From: Kalmusia sp. IMI 367209
Taxonomy: Eukaryota > Ascomycota > Dothideomycetes > Pleosporales > Didymosphaeriaceae
Length of the DNA stretch: 64,000 nucleotides
Direction: 5' to 3'
Assembly (NCBI GenBank): GCA_027946365.1
Contig: JAPEUQ010000002.1
Span: 2,418,001 to 2,482,000, forward strand
The notes below the pieces were generated by a model. It had not been told where the DNA came from. It worked only from the letters and a program-made list of their open reading frames with translations, and did not search any database. The translations under genes were made by a program, and so were the position numbers. This document shows positions 1-9,241 of this stretch, one piece after another (the first letter of the stretch is position 1; every line of letters starts with the position of its first letter).

Positions 1-252
1 GCGGGATATGGTGGGTTGTAGACCAAGAAAACAAGGATGCGAGGCCAAGCCACGGTTGGCAATTCAGTCCTATGGTGAGGACGTTGATGTATGTCATTAG
101 CGCGAGTCCAGCTGTAGGTGGGTTTATAGTTGTAGCGCAGATGCTGGTGAGGTACGGGGTTTGCGTTTGGGTTGGGGATTAGAAGCGATAAGTGCCGTTG
201 TAGTAGCTACGGTGAATGCCGAAGTAGGGGGAGAGCGATGCGAGGTTGAGAA
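1..252 (-). pseudogene. partial gene at left edge, possibly broken
   Basis: On the minus strand a good 3' splice signal (pyrimidine-rich, ending CAG at 255-253) opens a frame that runs to the window edge. It is interrupted by only one stop, TAA at 181-179. The reading before the stop includes SPYFGIHRSYYNGTYRF. After it comes a Pro/Thr-rich stretch and a hydrophobic segment containing ALMTYINVLTIGLNC, which could be a membrane helix. I do not recognise the family. Either the gene carries a nonsense change, or an intron or frame change lies near 179, or this is chance. The rest would lie left of the window. Confidence 0.3.
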
Positions 253-409
253 CTGAAAATGAAGAAGTCTCTATATATATTGATTCTAGTGCCGGGTTGA
301 AGTTCGTACATATGCAACAATGATACTGCGTCGCTACAGACATTATAAACTCTTCGAAAATGTCAAAGGTGTTTGTTATCTTGTAGGCGCATCGGAAGAT
401 GAAGTTCAT

Positions 410-1014
410 ATATGGCGGAAAATATGCGCTCGGTCTATTGAGCTCAATGTCCGCTCATGATACACGGACATAGCTTGCGTCTTAGAGTACATGTTCTGAG
501 TATTTCATCTTCCATACTTTACTTACATGTTAACCAGGAAACGCCATATGGTCATCTCCCTATACAACACTCGACAGCGCCCGACATAATTACACCTCGC
601 CAAAAGAAAATCAACGTAAATTTCATCAAAGCAAAAATACCCATCCTCGGCATTAAGAATTTTCAGGTGCCAACCACACCGAGGCTGTGATCGAACGAGT
701 ATCTGTTTGCTTCAACTACTAAATCTTTTGCTTTTCTCCGACACTACATGTGGGTCCGTGGAGACATGGGTCCAAACAACTGTGAAACGTTCGCGTACTT
801 GTTCCAAGCTGCCGGCGATGATAGGGCAAGAATATAAGCCTTCGCCTAAATTTATTCATCGTTGCATCAATCTGGGAACAAAAATTGTTGAGATCATTGT
901 TTGCACTTCACATATTCGGTGTGCTTCAATATCTGGGCAATTTTGCTTTCTGCAGAGGTGAAGCGCGAAGTCACGCGAATTTCAAGATTGAGGCTCGCGG
1001 CTCTTCAAGGAGAA
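410..1014. other. intergenic, nothing recognised
   Basis: Only short ORFs without splice logic or recognisable domains are seen here. The interval ends at the TATA box of the gene that starts at 1147. Confidence 0.5.
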
Positions 1015-1022
1015 TATAAAAG
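1015..1022 (+). promoter_or_regulatory. TATA box
   Basis: TATAAAAG lies about 125 bases upstream of the ATG at 1147, a plausible core promoter for the small gene. Confidence 0.45.
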
Positions 1023-1146
1023 ATGCCCCCGGGCCTTATGCTACTACTAAGCACCAACTCAATTTATACTGACAGGGCTTCTAGAGTTTCTTAGACCCTT
1101 TGGTCAATCTCAGTAAGAAACTCCCGTCTCAAAAACATCAATTATC

Positions 1147-1609
1147 ATGTCTTCTTCACCACCTCCTTTCAGCACTTCTTCTCCCACTCCTACGCAGCCA
1201 CTTCGTTCCGAAGGCCTCCGCCGTAGCCCAAACGCCCGCGCTTACCTCCTGCGCAACGCGGGCCAGGATATCTTGATGACGCTCGAAGAGGCCCGTCAAT
1301 GGTTCCAACAGGGTACTCACCATCTCTTGAAATCAGTTCCGCTCTTCTAGGATAGTGTATGTGATTGACTCGGCAGGGTTTACGATTCGAGACCCTACAT
1401 CGAGACAGACCGTCGATGTTGGTGCGGTGCCGGTTCCGAGTTATGCCCAAGGCCAGGGAGCGTTCGTGAGGGAGGACGAGGACGAGAAGAAAGTCCGGAA
1501 AGCTCTTGCCAAGGGTATGTTCAGGAATTCAATATTATTTAGGGATGGTGCTAAATGGTAGGTAGATGCGGCTCAGAATGGGCATGGACGGAGTAAGTTG
1601 GTATATTGA
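1147..1609 (+). CDS. small hypothetical protein, three exons
   Basis: Proposed exons are 1147-1312, 1356-1514 and 1566-1609, giving 122 residues. Intron 1 (43 bases) starts GTACTC and ends TAG; intron 2 (51 bases) starts GTATGT and ends TAG. Both keep frame and remove stops. The protein starts Ser/Pro-rich, then reads as a compact domain containing LEEARQWFQQVYVIDSAGF, and ends charged. There is no signal peptide, membrane segment or known motif. A TATA box precedes it. The function is unknown, and the last exon is the least certain part because a further splice at GTAAGT (1593) is possible. Confidence 0.5.
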
Positions 1610-1853
1610 CATGCTTGGGACTCGAATTGATGGACTTAAGGTAGCTACTCTAATGGAGACCCAAGCCCAACCGGTGATAATGCTGTGGCTTGAGGTGTTA
1701 CGGCTGGGATACTACTACGAAACACTGGTACACTCGTGCAGTCGAGCGTTCGAGAAAGTTGTGGCACTGTACATTAGACGGGGGAGACTACACACATATA
1801 TGTGCCTAAGGCAGATTTATTCAAGCCACGGTAGTAGCACTGACCTTGGTCAT

Positions 1854-2723
1854 TCATGTATGTTTCTCCCACCACATCCTCCATTGGGCACTGCGTCTTG
1901 GTTCCATCAGCCATTTGGTTCCAATTGCTTCAAACTGTATATCCGATTCACTCCAGCCCGCCCCCGAACTCTCTTCTCCTGCCTCTCCAATCGACTGCCC
2001 CTTGCGCAAGACGCGGAAAATTGCCTGATGCTCCCCTGAGCAACCTCCAGCCTTCCCTTGCTTTAAGTCGGTCCAGAAGTTTCCCAAGTATAATTCTTTC
2101 CCGCTCCAGACAAATGATTCTCCTACAATAGTGACATGCCGCCCGAATTGTGCGTTCTGTGCCGCCCCCAGTATGTACCAGTATGGCCAGCGAGTAGTGT
2201 TTATTTCTTGCATGCGAGTTTCGCTCGACCAACGCAGCCAAAGATGATAAGGGTCCTGGAACTGCAGTCCAACAGCCTCGAGAGCTGGAAGTTTCACCTT
2301 AAGAGCTGGCAGTGGGTCTTTCTCGATATCATAGCCACGCCATTGCGGGTCTGCACGCGGCCACAATTGGAGTTCCCCAGTCAACGTCATCCTTTTGATA
2401 TTGTTCAATTGTCTTGGGGCATGCTTCTCTAGACGGCCAAGCCATTCCAAGGCATGCTCATAAGCGATTGAGTGCACCGTACAGCTCATGAAGAACTCCT
2501 GGCACTCGTTGCGGATGAACTTGGACGAGGCCGCTAGCGCCCAGAAGCCGACAGGAGTAGGTGGTACCTTGGTCTTGTAGGTGCAGCGTTCCTCTTCCTT
2601 GCAGAGACCAGACCACTTTGGATTGGCACAAAGAAGACCGTAGGTCGAATCGACACCCTTGCAAGGGGTCCAAGTGAAGTTCACTTTACCGGGTCTGTCT
2701 TCATGACGGTGGATGTGGACCAT
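1854..2723 (-). CDS. hypothetical protein, fungal 2EXR/F-box-like style
   Basis: An uninterrupted frame of 289 residues from ATG 2723. The frame is open further upstream, but only through a TTG codon and a sequence ending TTGTCAG that looks like a 3' splice site, so a 5' exon is possible. Residues around 60-110 (FIRNECQEFFMSC, then a Leu/Arg-rich stretch) resemble the large family of fungal proteins in which an N-terminal F-box/2EXR-like segment is followed by a conserved IR.E...F pattern. The rest is rich in Trp and aromatic residues. No catalytic motif or signal peptide is seen. The family resemblance is pattern-based, and the function is unknown. Confidence 0.6.
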   Translation of the reverse strand: MVHIHRHEDRPGKVNFTWTPCKGVDSTYGLLCANPKWSGLCKEEERCTYKTKVPPTPVGFWALAASSKFIRNECQEFFMSCTVHSIAYEHALEWLGRLEKHAPRQLNNIKRMTLTGELQLWPRADPQWRGYDIEKDPLPALKVKLPALEAVGLQFQDPYHLWLRWSSETRMQEINTTRWPYWYILGAAQNAQFGRHVTIVGESFVWSGKELYLGNFWTDLKQGKAGGCSGEHQAIFRVLRKGQSIGEAGEESSGAGWSESDIQFEAIGTKWLMEPRRSAQWRMWWEKHT

Positions 2724-2842
2724 TTTGGATTCTGACAAGAAAAAATATATGTTTAGACGCAGCTACTATCCAAATTAGCGGAGGACATGACTTGCAGTCT
2801 TAGAGATGATATTACCTCGGCGGGCAAGCCCGCGAGCGTGGC

Positions 2843-3090
2843 TTAGGGATTCTTCGGGACTTGCTGATGGCCGTCAATGTCTTCTGGTGCCGCTCGCTTC
2901 GCATGTCGTGGCTTTCGCTGCTGACGCATATGGAGGAGCTTGTTCGCGGCTTCTGCTTTGACCAGGGTTTCTGGTGAACGCTTTTTGCGGGTCGATGAAA
3001 CGGCCTGATGACGCTGCCCAATGTCAGTCACGATCTGGCTCATGCCCTCTAACCATCAGCACTTACAGTCGCATGAGTTACTTTGGACAT
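2843..3090 (-). CDS. small basic hypothetical protein
   Basis: Proposed exons are 3090-3067 and 3013-2843. They are joined across a 53-base intron starting GTAAGT and ending GGGCAG, with a CTGAC branch site. The product is 64 residues, highly basic (RKKRSPETLVKAE, QQRKPRHAKRAAPED) and Lys/Arg-rich throughout, suggesting a nuclear or nucleic-acid-binding protein; I cannot name a family. The TAA at 2845-2843 lies 120 bases before the ATG of the next gene on the same strand, so the exons could instead belong to a longer 5' region of that gene. Confidence 0.45.
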
Positions 3091-3529
3091 TGTGTTAAGA
3101 TTGACGCTACGTCAGAATGCAAAAGTGAGATTGAAGCAGGAGACAAATGTGATGTGGGTGTCGTATTTGTAGGATCGCGGGGTAGTAGGCAGCAACGCGC
3201 CTCGGGTACCCAATGTGCCAACCAGCAATAACGTTAGGGCGTCGCGCTTTCGCGGTCTCACGTGAGCCCTGCATGGTCTCGCACGAGAGAGGCAGATATG
3301 TGTATGCATCACGACACATGTAGAGAAAGGTAAGAGGTAATGTCACGCAGCCTGAGGTTGCTCTCAGTAGACTGCATGTAAAATGATTGACTAGACACAA
3401 ACATAAACCTTGCCCAGACAGAATAACAGGTCATCCTAAATGCAAGCCTTTTCATCGTTCGAAAGAGCAGATTCAAGTGACTCGTACGACAGCAGGACAG
3501 ATGTTAACAAAGTGGTCCCGCGCCATAGT

Positions 3530-3916
3530 TCAGAGGGTGGTGTCGTCACAGTGGTATCTGGGCGTGCCTAAAGTTGGGACTGCAAGTTAGTAATGGCCCT
3601 ATGCACAGGAGCTTGAACGAGTAAGAGGGCAAAGGCGTGCATTCTAGAATCATTCCAAAATTGCACAATTGGGGGCTTTTCCCTAATTTCACTTACCATT
3701 GGAGCAGGTGGCTCCGTGAGAGTGACAAGTGGCGCTATTCGGTCTGACGCCAGAAGAGCAGCAGTATTCACAGTTGCCCACGGCGGAACCACAGTTGCTG
3801 GGAGGAACGCAGCGGCGTTCTTGGATGGTGTTGAGGGCGTCGGAGGCGGACTGCGGTGCGGCCATGGTAGCAAGTGCAAGAGGGAGCAGAGTGAGGATGT
3901 GCCTGAGAGAAATCAT
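3530..3916 (-). CDS. small secreted cysteine-rich protein
   Basis: Exon 1 is 3916-3697 and exon 2 is 3567-3530 (or begins at 3579). The 5' splice site is GTAAGT, and the intron ends with a perfect TACTAAC branch followed by two possible acceptors 12 bases apart (CAG at 3580, TAG at 3568). The product is 85 or 89 residues. It has a signal peptide (MISLRHILTLLPLALATMA), then a short propeptide-like stretch and a Cys-rich domain with eight cysteines including GNCEYCC; the eighth is encoded in exon 2. This fits small secreted effector-like or antimicrobial-like fungal proteins, with four disulfides expected. No exact family is recognised. A longer upstream in-frame ATG at 4015 would bury the signal peptide. 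Confidence 0.7.
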
Positions 3917-4023
3917 TGTTGCAATGTCTTCGGGCAGTCTTGGAAAAGTGGTAGATGATTGAGTGTAGACTTTCTGGAGTGTGTCTGTGGCCGTTTGGCT
4001 AATATCCAGTGGCACAGCGACAG

Positions 4024-4030
4024 CTTTATA
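4024..4030 (-). promoter_or_regulatory. TATA box of Cys-rich secreted gene
   Basis: TATAAAG on the minus strand lies about 110 bases upstream of the ATG at 3916. Confidence 0.45.
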
Positions 4031-4604
4031 GATGAAACTTGCCTAGGCCATCACGGTGAAGCATGTCAGATACCGTCGGCCTCGCGATCCGCATGGCAAT
4101 ATTCGCTTTGCAGTCCATGAGCTGGAGCAATCCCACCTAATGAGCTAACCACATGAGGCAAAGGGGGCCAAACAACTGCCATGCACGGTGAGAGACACAT
4201 CTGGAGGAGGAAGGAGCTGGACATCAGGGTTCGCATTTTGCTTGGACCAAGAACACCAAGACCGCCACCCTCTCATCCCTCAGTCTCCAATAGCCAAACA
4301 ACCAGCGACCTTCCCAAAGAACTGCTGCATCTCCGAATACGACCTTGAGCTGCACTCATCATGGCGCGCTGTTTGTTGCTGCTCACCAAGGTACTCAGTA
4401 ACGAAGACATCACTCTTAGCCTTGGCATCCAAATCATCTCCTTGTTGTGGCAAAAGGAACAGACCGCTCCTGTAAACGATCAGACTAAGGCGTATTTATT
4501 AGTGACAAGCCCCCAGAAGATCGCTTCGTTGTGTTGCTTGCTCCCAGTTCCTGCATTAGGTACAGCAGATTCTCCTAAAAGTCTCACTACAAGCTTCGAA
4601 CATC
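4031..4604. other. divergent intergenic region
   Basis: The region lies between the minus-strand Cys-rich gene and the plus-strand GPI-protein gene, both of which encode secreted proteins. It may hold a shared promoter. No gene is seen. Confidence 0.5.
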
Positions 4605-5404
4605 ATGTTGTCCTCCTCGTATTTGTCTTTCCCGGTAGCATTTTCGGCGGTCCTGCTGGCAATGTCTGCCAGAACTCAAGCACAATGTGCTACGTCTGTC
4701 GAGACGAATCTGGCTGTTGCTACAACACTGAGCGATTTCAGTGAGTTCCGGGCGTCCATGGACCAGATCTACTCAACCGCCGACGATGCCTTCACTGGCG
4801 CAACCGTCTATGTTTGGACTACCCTTGAAGATTCTCCCGAAGGTAGCTTCACTGCGTACGGCGTCTACGATGCCAACGCCTTGACATCGGCCGGGTACAC
4901 CATCATCACTGAAACGGCATACGTTACGGCTTGTAGCACAGCTGAGCTTTCCGGGGAGACTGGATCGCTTCCACCGAGCCCTACTGGGGCCATTTGTTCC
5001 CCTCATATAGATCACTGTACGTGTATACCTCAGATCTTGACTTTTGCCCCATACATTCAAGGACATATGAGCTTGAAGACCGCCTATTAATGATCACGTG
5101 TCTAGGGCACTGCGATGAGCCTATGGAGACCACGATTGAGAGCTTAGAGGGCTCATTCACGAAGACAGTCGAGGCTACCTGCTCACCGCATGGAGACCAT
5201 TGGCACTGCCCCTCGGGCGTTCCCGAACCAACAAGTCCCCCAGCGTCACCTACGGGAATCGCTTCCTCACTCGATTCTATCAGCTCTGCTGCAGCTTCAA
5301 CGGCTGCCGAGGAGTTCCCAGGCCATGCTACCCGTGAGCATATTGCTGCACATGTCCTGGCAACTTGCATTATAGCTGCTTTGATCACGCCCTTTGTATT
5401 TTAG
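4605..5404 (+). CDS. GPI-anchored cell-surface protein with HDHWHC-type motif
   Basis: Exons are 4605-5016 and 5106-5404, joined across an 89-base GTACGT...CTAG intron, giving 236 residues. There is a signal peptide (MLSSSYLSFPVAFSAVLLAMSA), an N-terminal Ser/Thr-rich and acidic domain, then two copies of the motif CSPHxDHWHC. The first is split by the intron; the second is followed by PSGVPEPTSPP. A Ser/Ala-rich linker and a hydrophobic C-terminus (ATCIIAALITPFVF) end the protein, as expected for a GPI anchor signal. This architecture is typical of fungal wall or membrane proteins of unknown role. The His/Cys-rich motif suggests metal binding, which is inference. Confidence 0.8.
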
Positions 5405-6033
5405 CGGAACCTCTATATTGCAGCTCGTGTTCGTTTCGTTGAGCTTGGTTAAGCTACAGCGTACACGGTATTTATATACTAGCAGAGGCGCTAGTTCGAT
5501 TTGCAAATTAGCATCTGAATTTTAAAGAGAGGCTTGGCCTGCCAAGCGATCTACCTATCTTTACCTCCCGCTTTGTGTAAGAAGCTAATTTGGTATCAAA
5601 GGCAGTAGCAGACCTACTGTTCATAAAAATTGTGAATCAACAGAATATAGTTCTGGTCCATGAGCCCGCACCGACACTTCCAGCAATGTCTTGATATTGT
5701 GGTGTCGAAGTGGATATGCAATGGATTAGGCAACGGTGTTGTTGCGTCGCGGTTTTACGGCTTCGCGAAATCATGTGACCAGTGCGGCGTAATCTAGCCT
5801 TGGCGCAGACGCGCACCTTCACTCGACATTCACTGGATTGAAAGTCCTTTTGGACTTGTAATTTATTCATGCCCCTCTATTTTTTTTTAATATGATTCGG
5901 CCCACAACCCGTGGTGATCACGGCTTATTTCCTGCGTTTCGTACTACACGCGCGAATATTCGGGATTTGTGAAGCGCTGATCTGCCATTCAACAGGTCAT
6001 CTAGGGCGCTGAGTTTCACACGAAACGGGCGAC
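5405..6033. other. intergenic
   Basis: No gene is recognised. It contains a run of T at about 5881-5889, likely part of the promoter region of the gene at 6034. Confidence 0.5.
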
Positions 6034-6921
6034 ATGTCGCTCGCAGCCTCCAAATACGCGCCGAAGACGCCCCTTGAGGTCCTGGCTATCTCAAAGGCGG
6101 AAAAATTGAAGCAAGAGAAGGCGAAAGCGACGCGTTTGCTAAACCGTCTTCAGTGGAAGGCCGAATCTCTTGCCCTCTCATATATTCGGGCTGCTGAAAT
6201 CCTACAAGCTGAGACTGACCAGAACGGCAATACAGACACACGTGTCGGATTGCGATATGCCTTCATACGGGCTACAAACAGCGTACGCGCCTCGAATAGC
6301 TCTGTCTAGTGTGAAGCTAACGTTGTCTAGAAGCAGGCAGAATCCATGTTCAAAGTCGACTTCTTCGAGTTCTATACCTTCCTCGAGCGCTATATCTCCA
6401 CATCTCTTGAGATCATGGGCGTCCATGTTTCGGGGGCTGCGCCCCGCACCAACGTGAACGCGCTCAAGTACATTACGAACCCCGAGCTGCGCCAGTCGAG
6501 ACCTCAGGCGCTACATGCTTTCCACGCAAACCTTCTCGAAGCACTAGACGATACGAAATGTCCACTACATGCCTCACTAGGTAATCAAGAAGTGCGCATA
6601 CAACTCGGCCTAGCAAAGGATTATCGGAACGCCTGGAAAGATGCGGATGAAAAAGCTGTCCAGACGAACGGTCATGGCAAAGATGAGGAGCCCAGGAAGA
6701 AGGTACGCTTGGAGGACCTTGACCTGGATACAATGCTTAGGTATCTATTGGCTGGCTGTGAGCATGCTCATGACATAGTTCAAGCACGTCCTGATGCCAA
6801 TCCGAGCGAGTTTACCAGTCAGGATTTCGAACAGCAAATGTACCGAGGCAAATCGCATACTCAGATGGAGATGGATGACGTTCCACTTGAGTATATGGAC
6901 GATGCTATGGAGCTTGACTAG
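6034..6921 (+). CDS. conserved-looking hypothetical protein, probably nuclear
   Basis: Exons are 6034-6282 and 6331-6921, joined across a 48-base intron with a GCTAAC branch, in phase 0, giving 279 residues. The N-terminal half is helical and Lys-rich (KAEKLKQEKAKATRLLNRLQWKAE). The middle part reads AESMFKVDFFEFYTFLERYI and then a conserved-looking LLEALDDTKCPLHASLG stretch. A KDEEPRKKVRLEDLD segment looks like a basic nuclear localisation signal, and the tail is acidic. No signal peptide or membrane helix is seen. The family is not recognised; a structural role in a nuclear complex is a guess from helical content and charge. Confidence 0.75.
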
Positions 6922-7126
6922 CCGCTTGATTCGCCCCCTGGAGTCTCATCTTCAACTGATATATTTACTTTTCCGATATCTTGCATATCATCGAGCAAAG
7001 CATCTACGACGTGATTGATTGGTCGTCCTCATGAATAGTAGACATGAATTTATTGGTCAAATATGCACATAGAATAGTAGGTTTCTGTGCCTGCCAGAGG
7101 GCTTTCATCTCCCCTTCCACCATTCT

Positions 7127-8236
7127 TCATCTATCTAATGAAAGAGCAGCATCATCTAGCCTCTCCTCGATACCGCCCACTGTCTCAATCGGTGTTCTGG
7201 GTCGCTGCTCTATACCAATCTTGGCTAGTAGCTCTTCCTCCTGCATATTATCTTCCTGCAGCACGCTGTCTGCTCTCATCCTATTCGCATCTGTCCTCTC
7301 GTCTTCCGTCCCTGCGCTCTCTACTTCTTTCTTCTCTTGTTCCATCTCCCACCGACACCGCTCCTTACAATCCCAGCACACCCCGCGCTTGCACACTTGT
7401 ATGTCATACTTCCACTCCGTGCGATTCAACATGTCTTGGCAATGCGAGCATTCCATCGGGATAATCACCGTTTCGGTGTCACCTCGCCTCCGCGCAATCG
7501 TCAGACCCTTACTCGTTCGCGTCTCGAACTTGATTTCTCCCTCCCCGCTCTCCACGATGCCGTCGAAGACAACGAGCTTATCGAACTTGCACCACCACGC
7601 AGGTCGTCCGCTCTTTTCTATCCTCGCGCGGACCGATGAGCCGGTGAACGCTTCCATCTGCGCCGCGGGCCCCGGCAATATGCAACCGTTCAGCATGGGC
7701 TTGGGAGGCGTGAAGGTCCGCACTTTCTCTGCATGCTCTGCTTTCTTGGGTGAGAGATTCAGACGGTCTTTGAGCAACTGCGTGGGCGATCGGAGCGCGG
7801 CTTTGTTTTGGTTCTGGGAGTTGCGGATGAGGTCGTAGCGGAGCTCAAGCTCGGAGCGAGGTTTACCGGGGTTGAGCGTCGTATTCGTGCCTAGATTCAG
7901 TTCGGCCGGGCGGCGGAGACGGCGGGCTGTAGAGTCTGTTCGCTGAGGAGTTGCTGGCTTAGTTGACAAGGAGTGTGTCGAAGAGATGGAGGTTGGTCGA
8001 GATGAGGGGGGCAAGTCCTCGTTGTCGGAGAGGAAAACGCCCGAGTCGCGATCGCTGGGTGTAGGTATATGCTTCCCGCTGTCCTGATGAGAAGACATGT
8101 CTTCACCGCTCAGAGTGGTATGCTGGTGATCCATGGGAGCAGCCAGCGTCTTCGCCAATTCAGCCATCGTATTGGTTTTAGGGAGTGAATATATCCTTCC
8201 GTCGAGCAAAGAGTGGACGTGTATCGCCTTTGGCAT
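7127..8236 (-). CDS. hypothetical protein with C-terminal Cys cluster
   Basis: A single uninterrupted frame of 369 residues from ATG 8236. The first 150 residues are disordered, rich in Ser/Pro/Thr with SDNEDLPPSS-type acidic patches that could be phosphorylated. The C-terminal half holds a folded region (RPAWWCKFDKLVVFDGI) followed by a cysteine cluster: MECSHCQDML, then VCKRGVCWDCKERC. The spacing C-x2-C ... C-x4-C-x2-C-x3-C suggests a zinc-binding fold. The last 70 residues are acidic. No name can be given. Metal binding is inferred from Cys spacing only. Confidence 0.75.
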   Translation of the reverse strand: MPKAIHVHSLLDGRIYSLPKTNTMAELAKTLAAPMDHQHTTLSGEDMSSHQDSGKHIPTPSDRDSGVFLSDNEDLPPSSRPTSISSTHSLSTKPATPQRTDSTARRLRRPAELNLGTNTTLNPGKPRSELELRYDLIRNSQNQNKAALRSPTQLLKDRLNLSPKKAEHAEKVRTFTPPKPMLNGCILPGPAAQMEAFTGSSVRARIEKSGRPAWWCKFDKLVVFDGIVESGEGEIKFETRTSKGLTIARRRGDTETVIIPMECSHCQDMLNRTEWKYDIQVCKRGVCWDCKERCRWEMEQEKKEVESAGTEDERTDANRMRADSVLQEDNMQEEELLAKIGIEQRPRTPIETVGGIEERLDDAALSLDR

Positions 8237-9241
8237 ACGCTTGAAGAAAAAAGATCAGATAAGGAGCGGCAATAGGGAACTACTTCATCAATTCAACAAC
8301 GCTAAAAGGAGGGAATACACAAGCCTCACATCTCAGCTTAAAGCACCGCTCGTACTAAATACTCATCGCTGCCCTCTCCTTCATGCCACCTCGCACGTCC
8401 CGCCACCCTATCGATACGTAGTACGCACTGCCCCACACCTATTTTTATGCGCTGCATTGGTATGCATGAAGACGCAATCAGTCCTGTAACGACGCTCGTC
8501 AGGGTCCGTTATGGATATCCAACCACAACCCTGTCGCACGCGTTTCATCTGCGCACCAACCAATCAGCGAGCGGCATCTGAAAAGGGTAGAAGGTTTCTC
8601 GAAGGAAGGGTGGTAGATGGAAGACTGGGGTGTTCAGCCTGCCGGCAATATATGGGAAACGCGATGCGGCTGTTTCTGGTGTTGCTATGCCAGGGTGGGA
8701 AATGACTTGGGAGACGTTTACGCGGAATGAACGTAACACTGCCGAAAACGGTCTTCACGCATGGGTTCAGCTCCCCAATTACGTTGCGGAACGCGTTCTG
8801 AACTTTGGTCGGGGACGCAGAGGCGATGGTCGACTAGACGCAAACGCACTACTTCATCACTTTCGAAACAGATACCCCATCAGCGCCACCGTTTATTCGG
8901 GTATCGTGTAGAACTCCTGGGACGCGGAGAAACCATCGGGCCGTGCAGTCGAGTTCATGCGTTTCAACATGTACTACCTGGTGTGGAAGGGTTGGGCGAG
9001 GCTATGCGGTACTTCATTCAGGCAGAACGACGCGGTTGGAGAAGTTTCAGACGCCGCTGCTAAAGAAGGATCAGGAGGATGCGCTCATGATTGAAGACAG
9101 GCTGAGAAGACCCTGTGGCAAGCAGAGTCCGTAACATGCGTCTGCGATGCTCTTGTGGATGGTCCTATGGAGCATCCTCGATACACATGATGTGTGAGAT
9201 GGACTTGGTCAAGTCCTTTTGGCTGCACCTACTCCACGAGC
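8237..9241. other. 1-kb intergenic stretch
   Basis: ORFs here are short, overlap on both strands and show no motifs. The region contains the promoter of the minus-strand gene that starts at 8236 and the 3' end of the next minus-strand gene. Confidence 0.5.
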
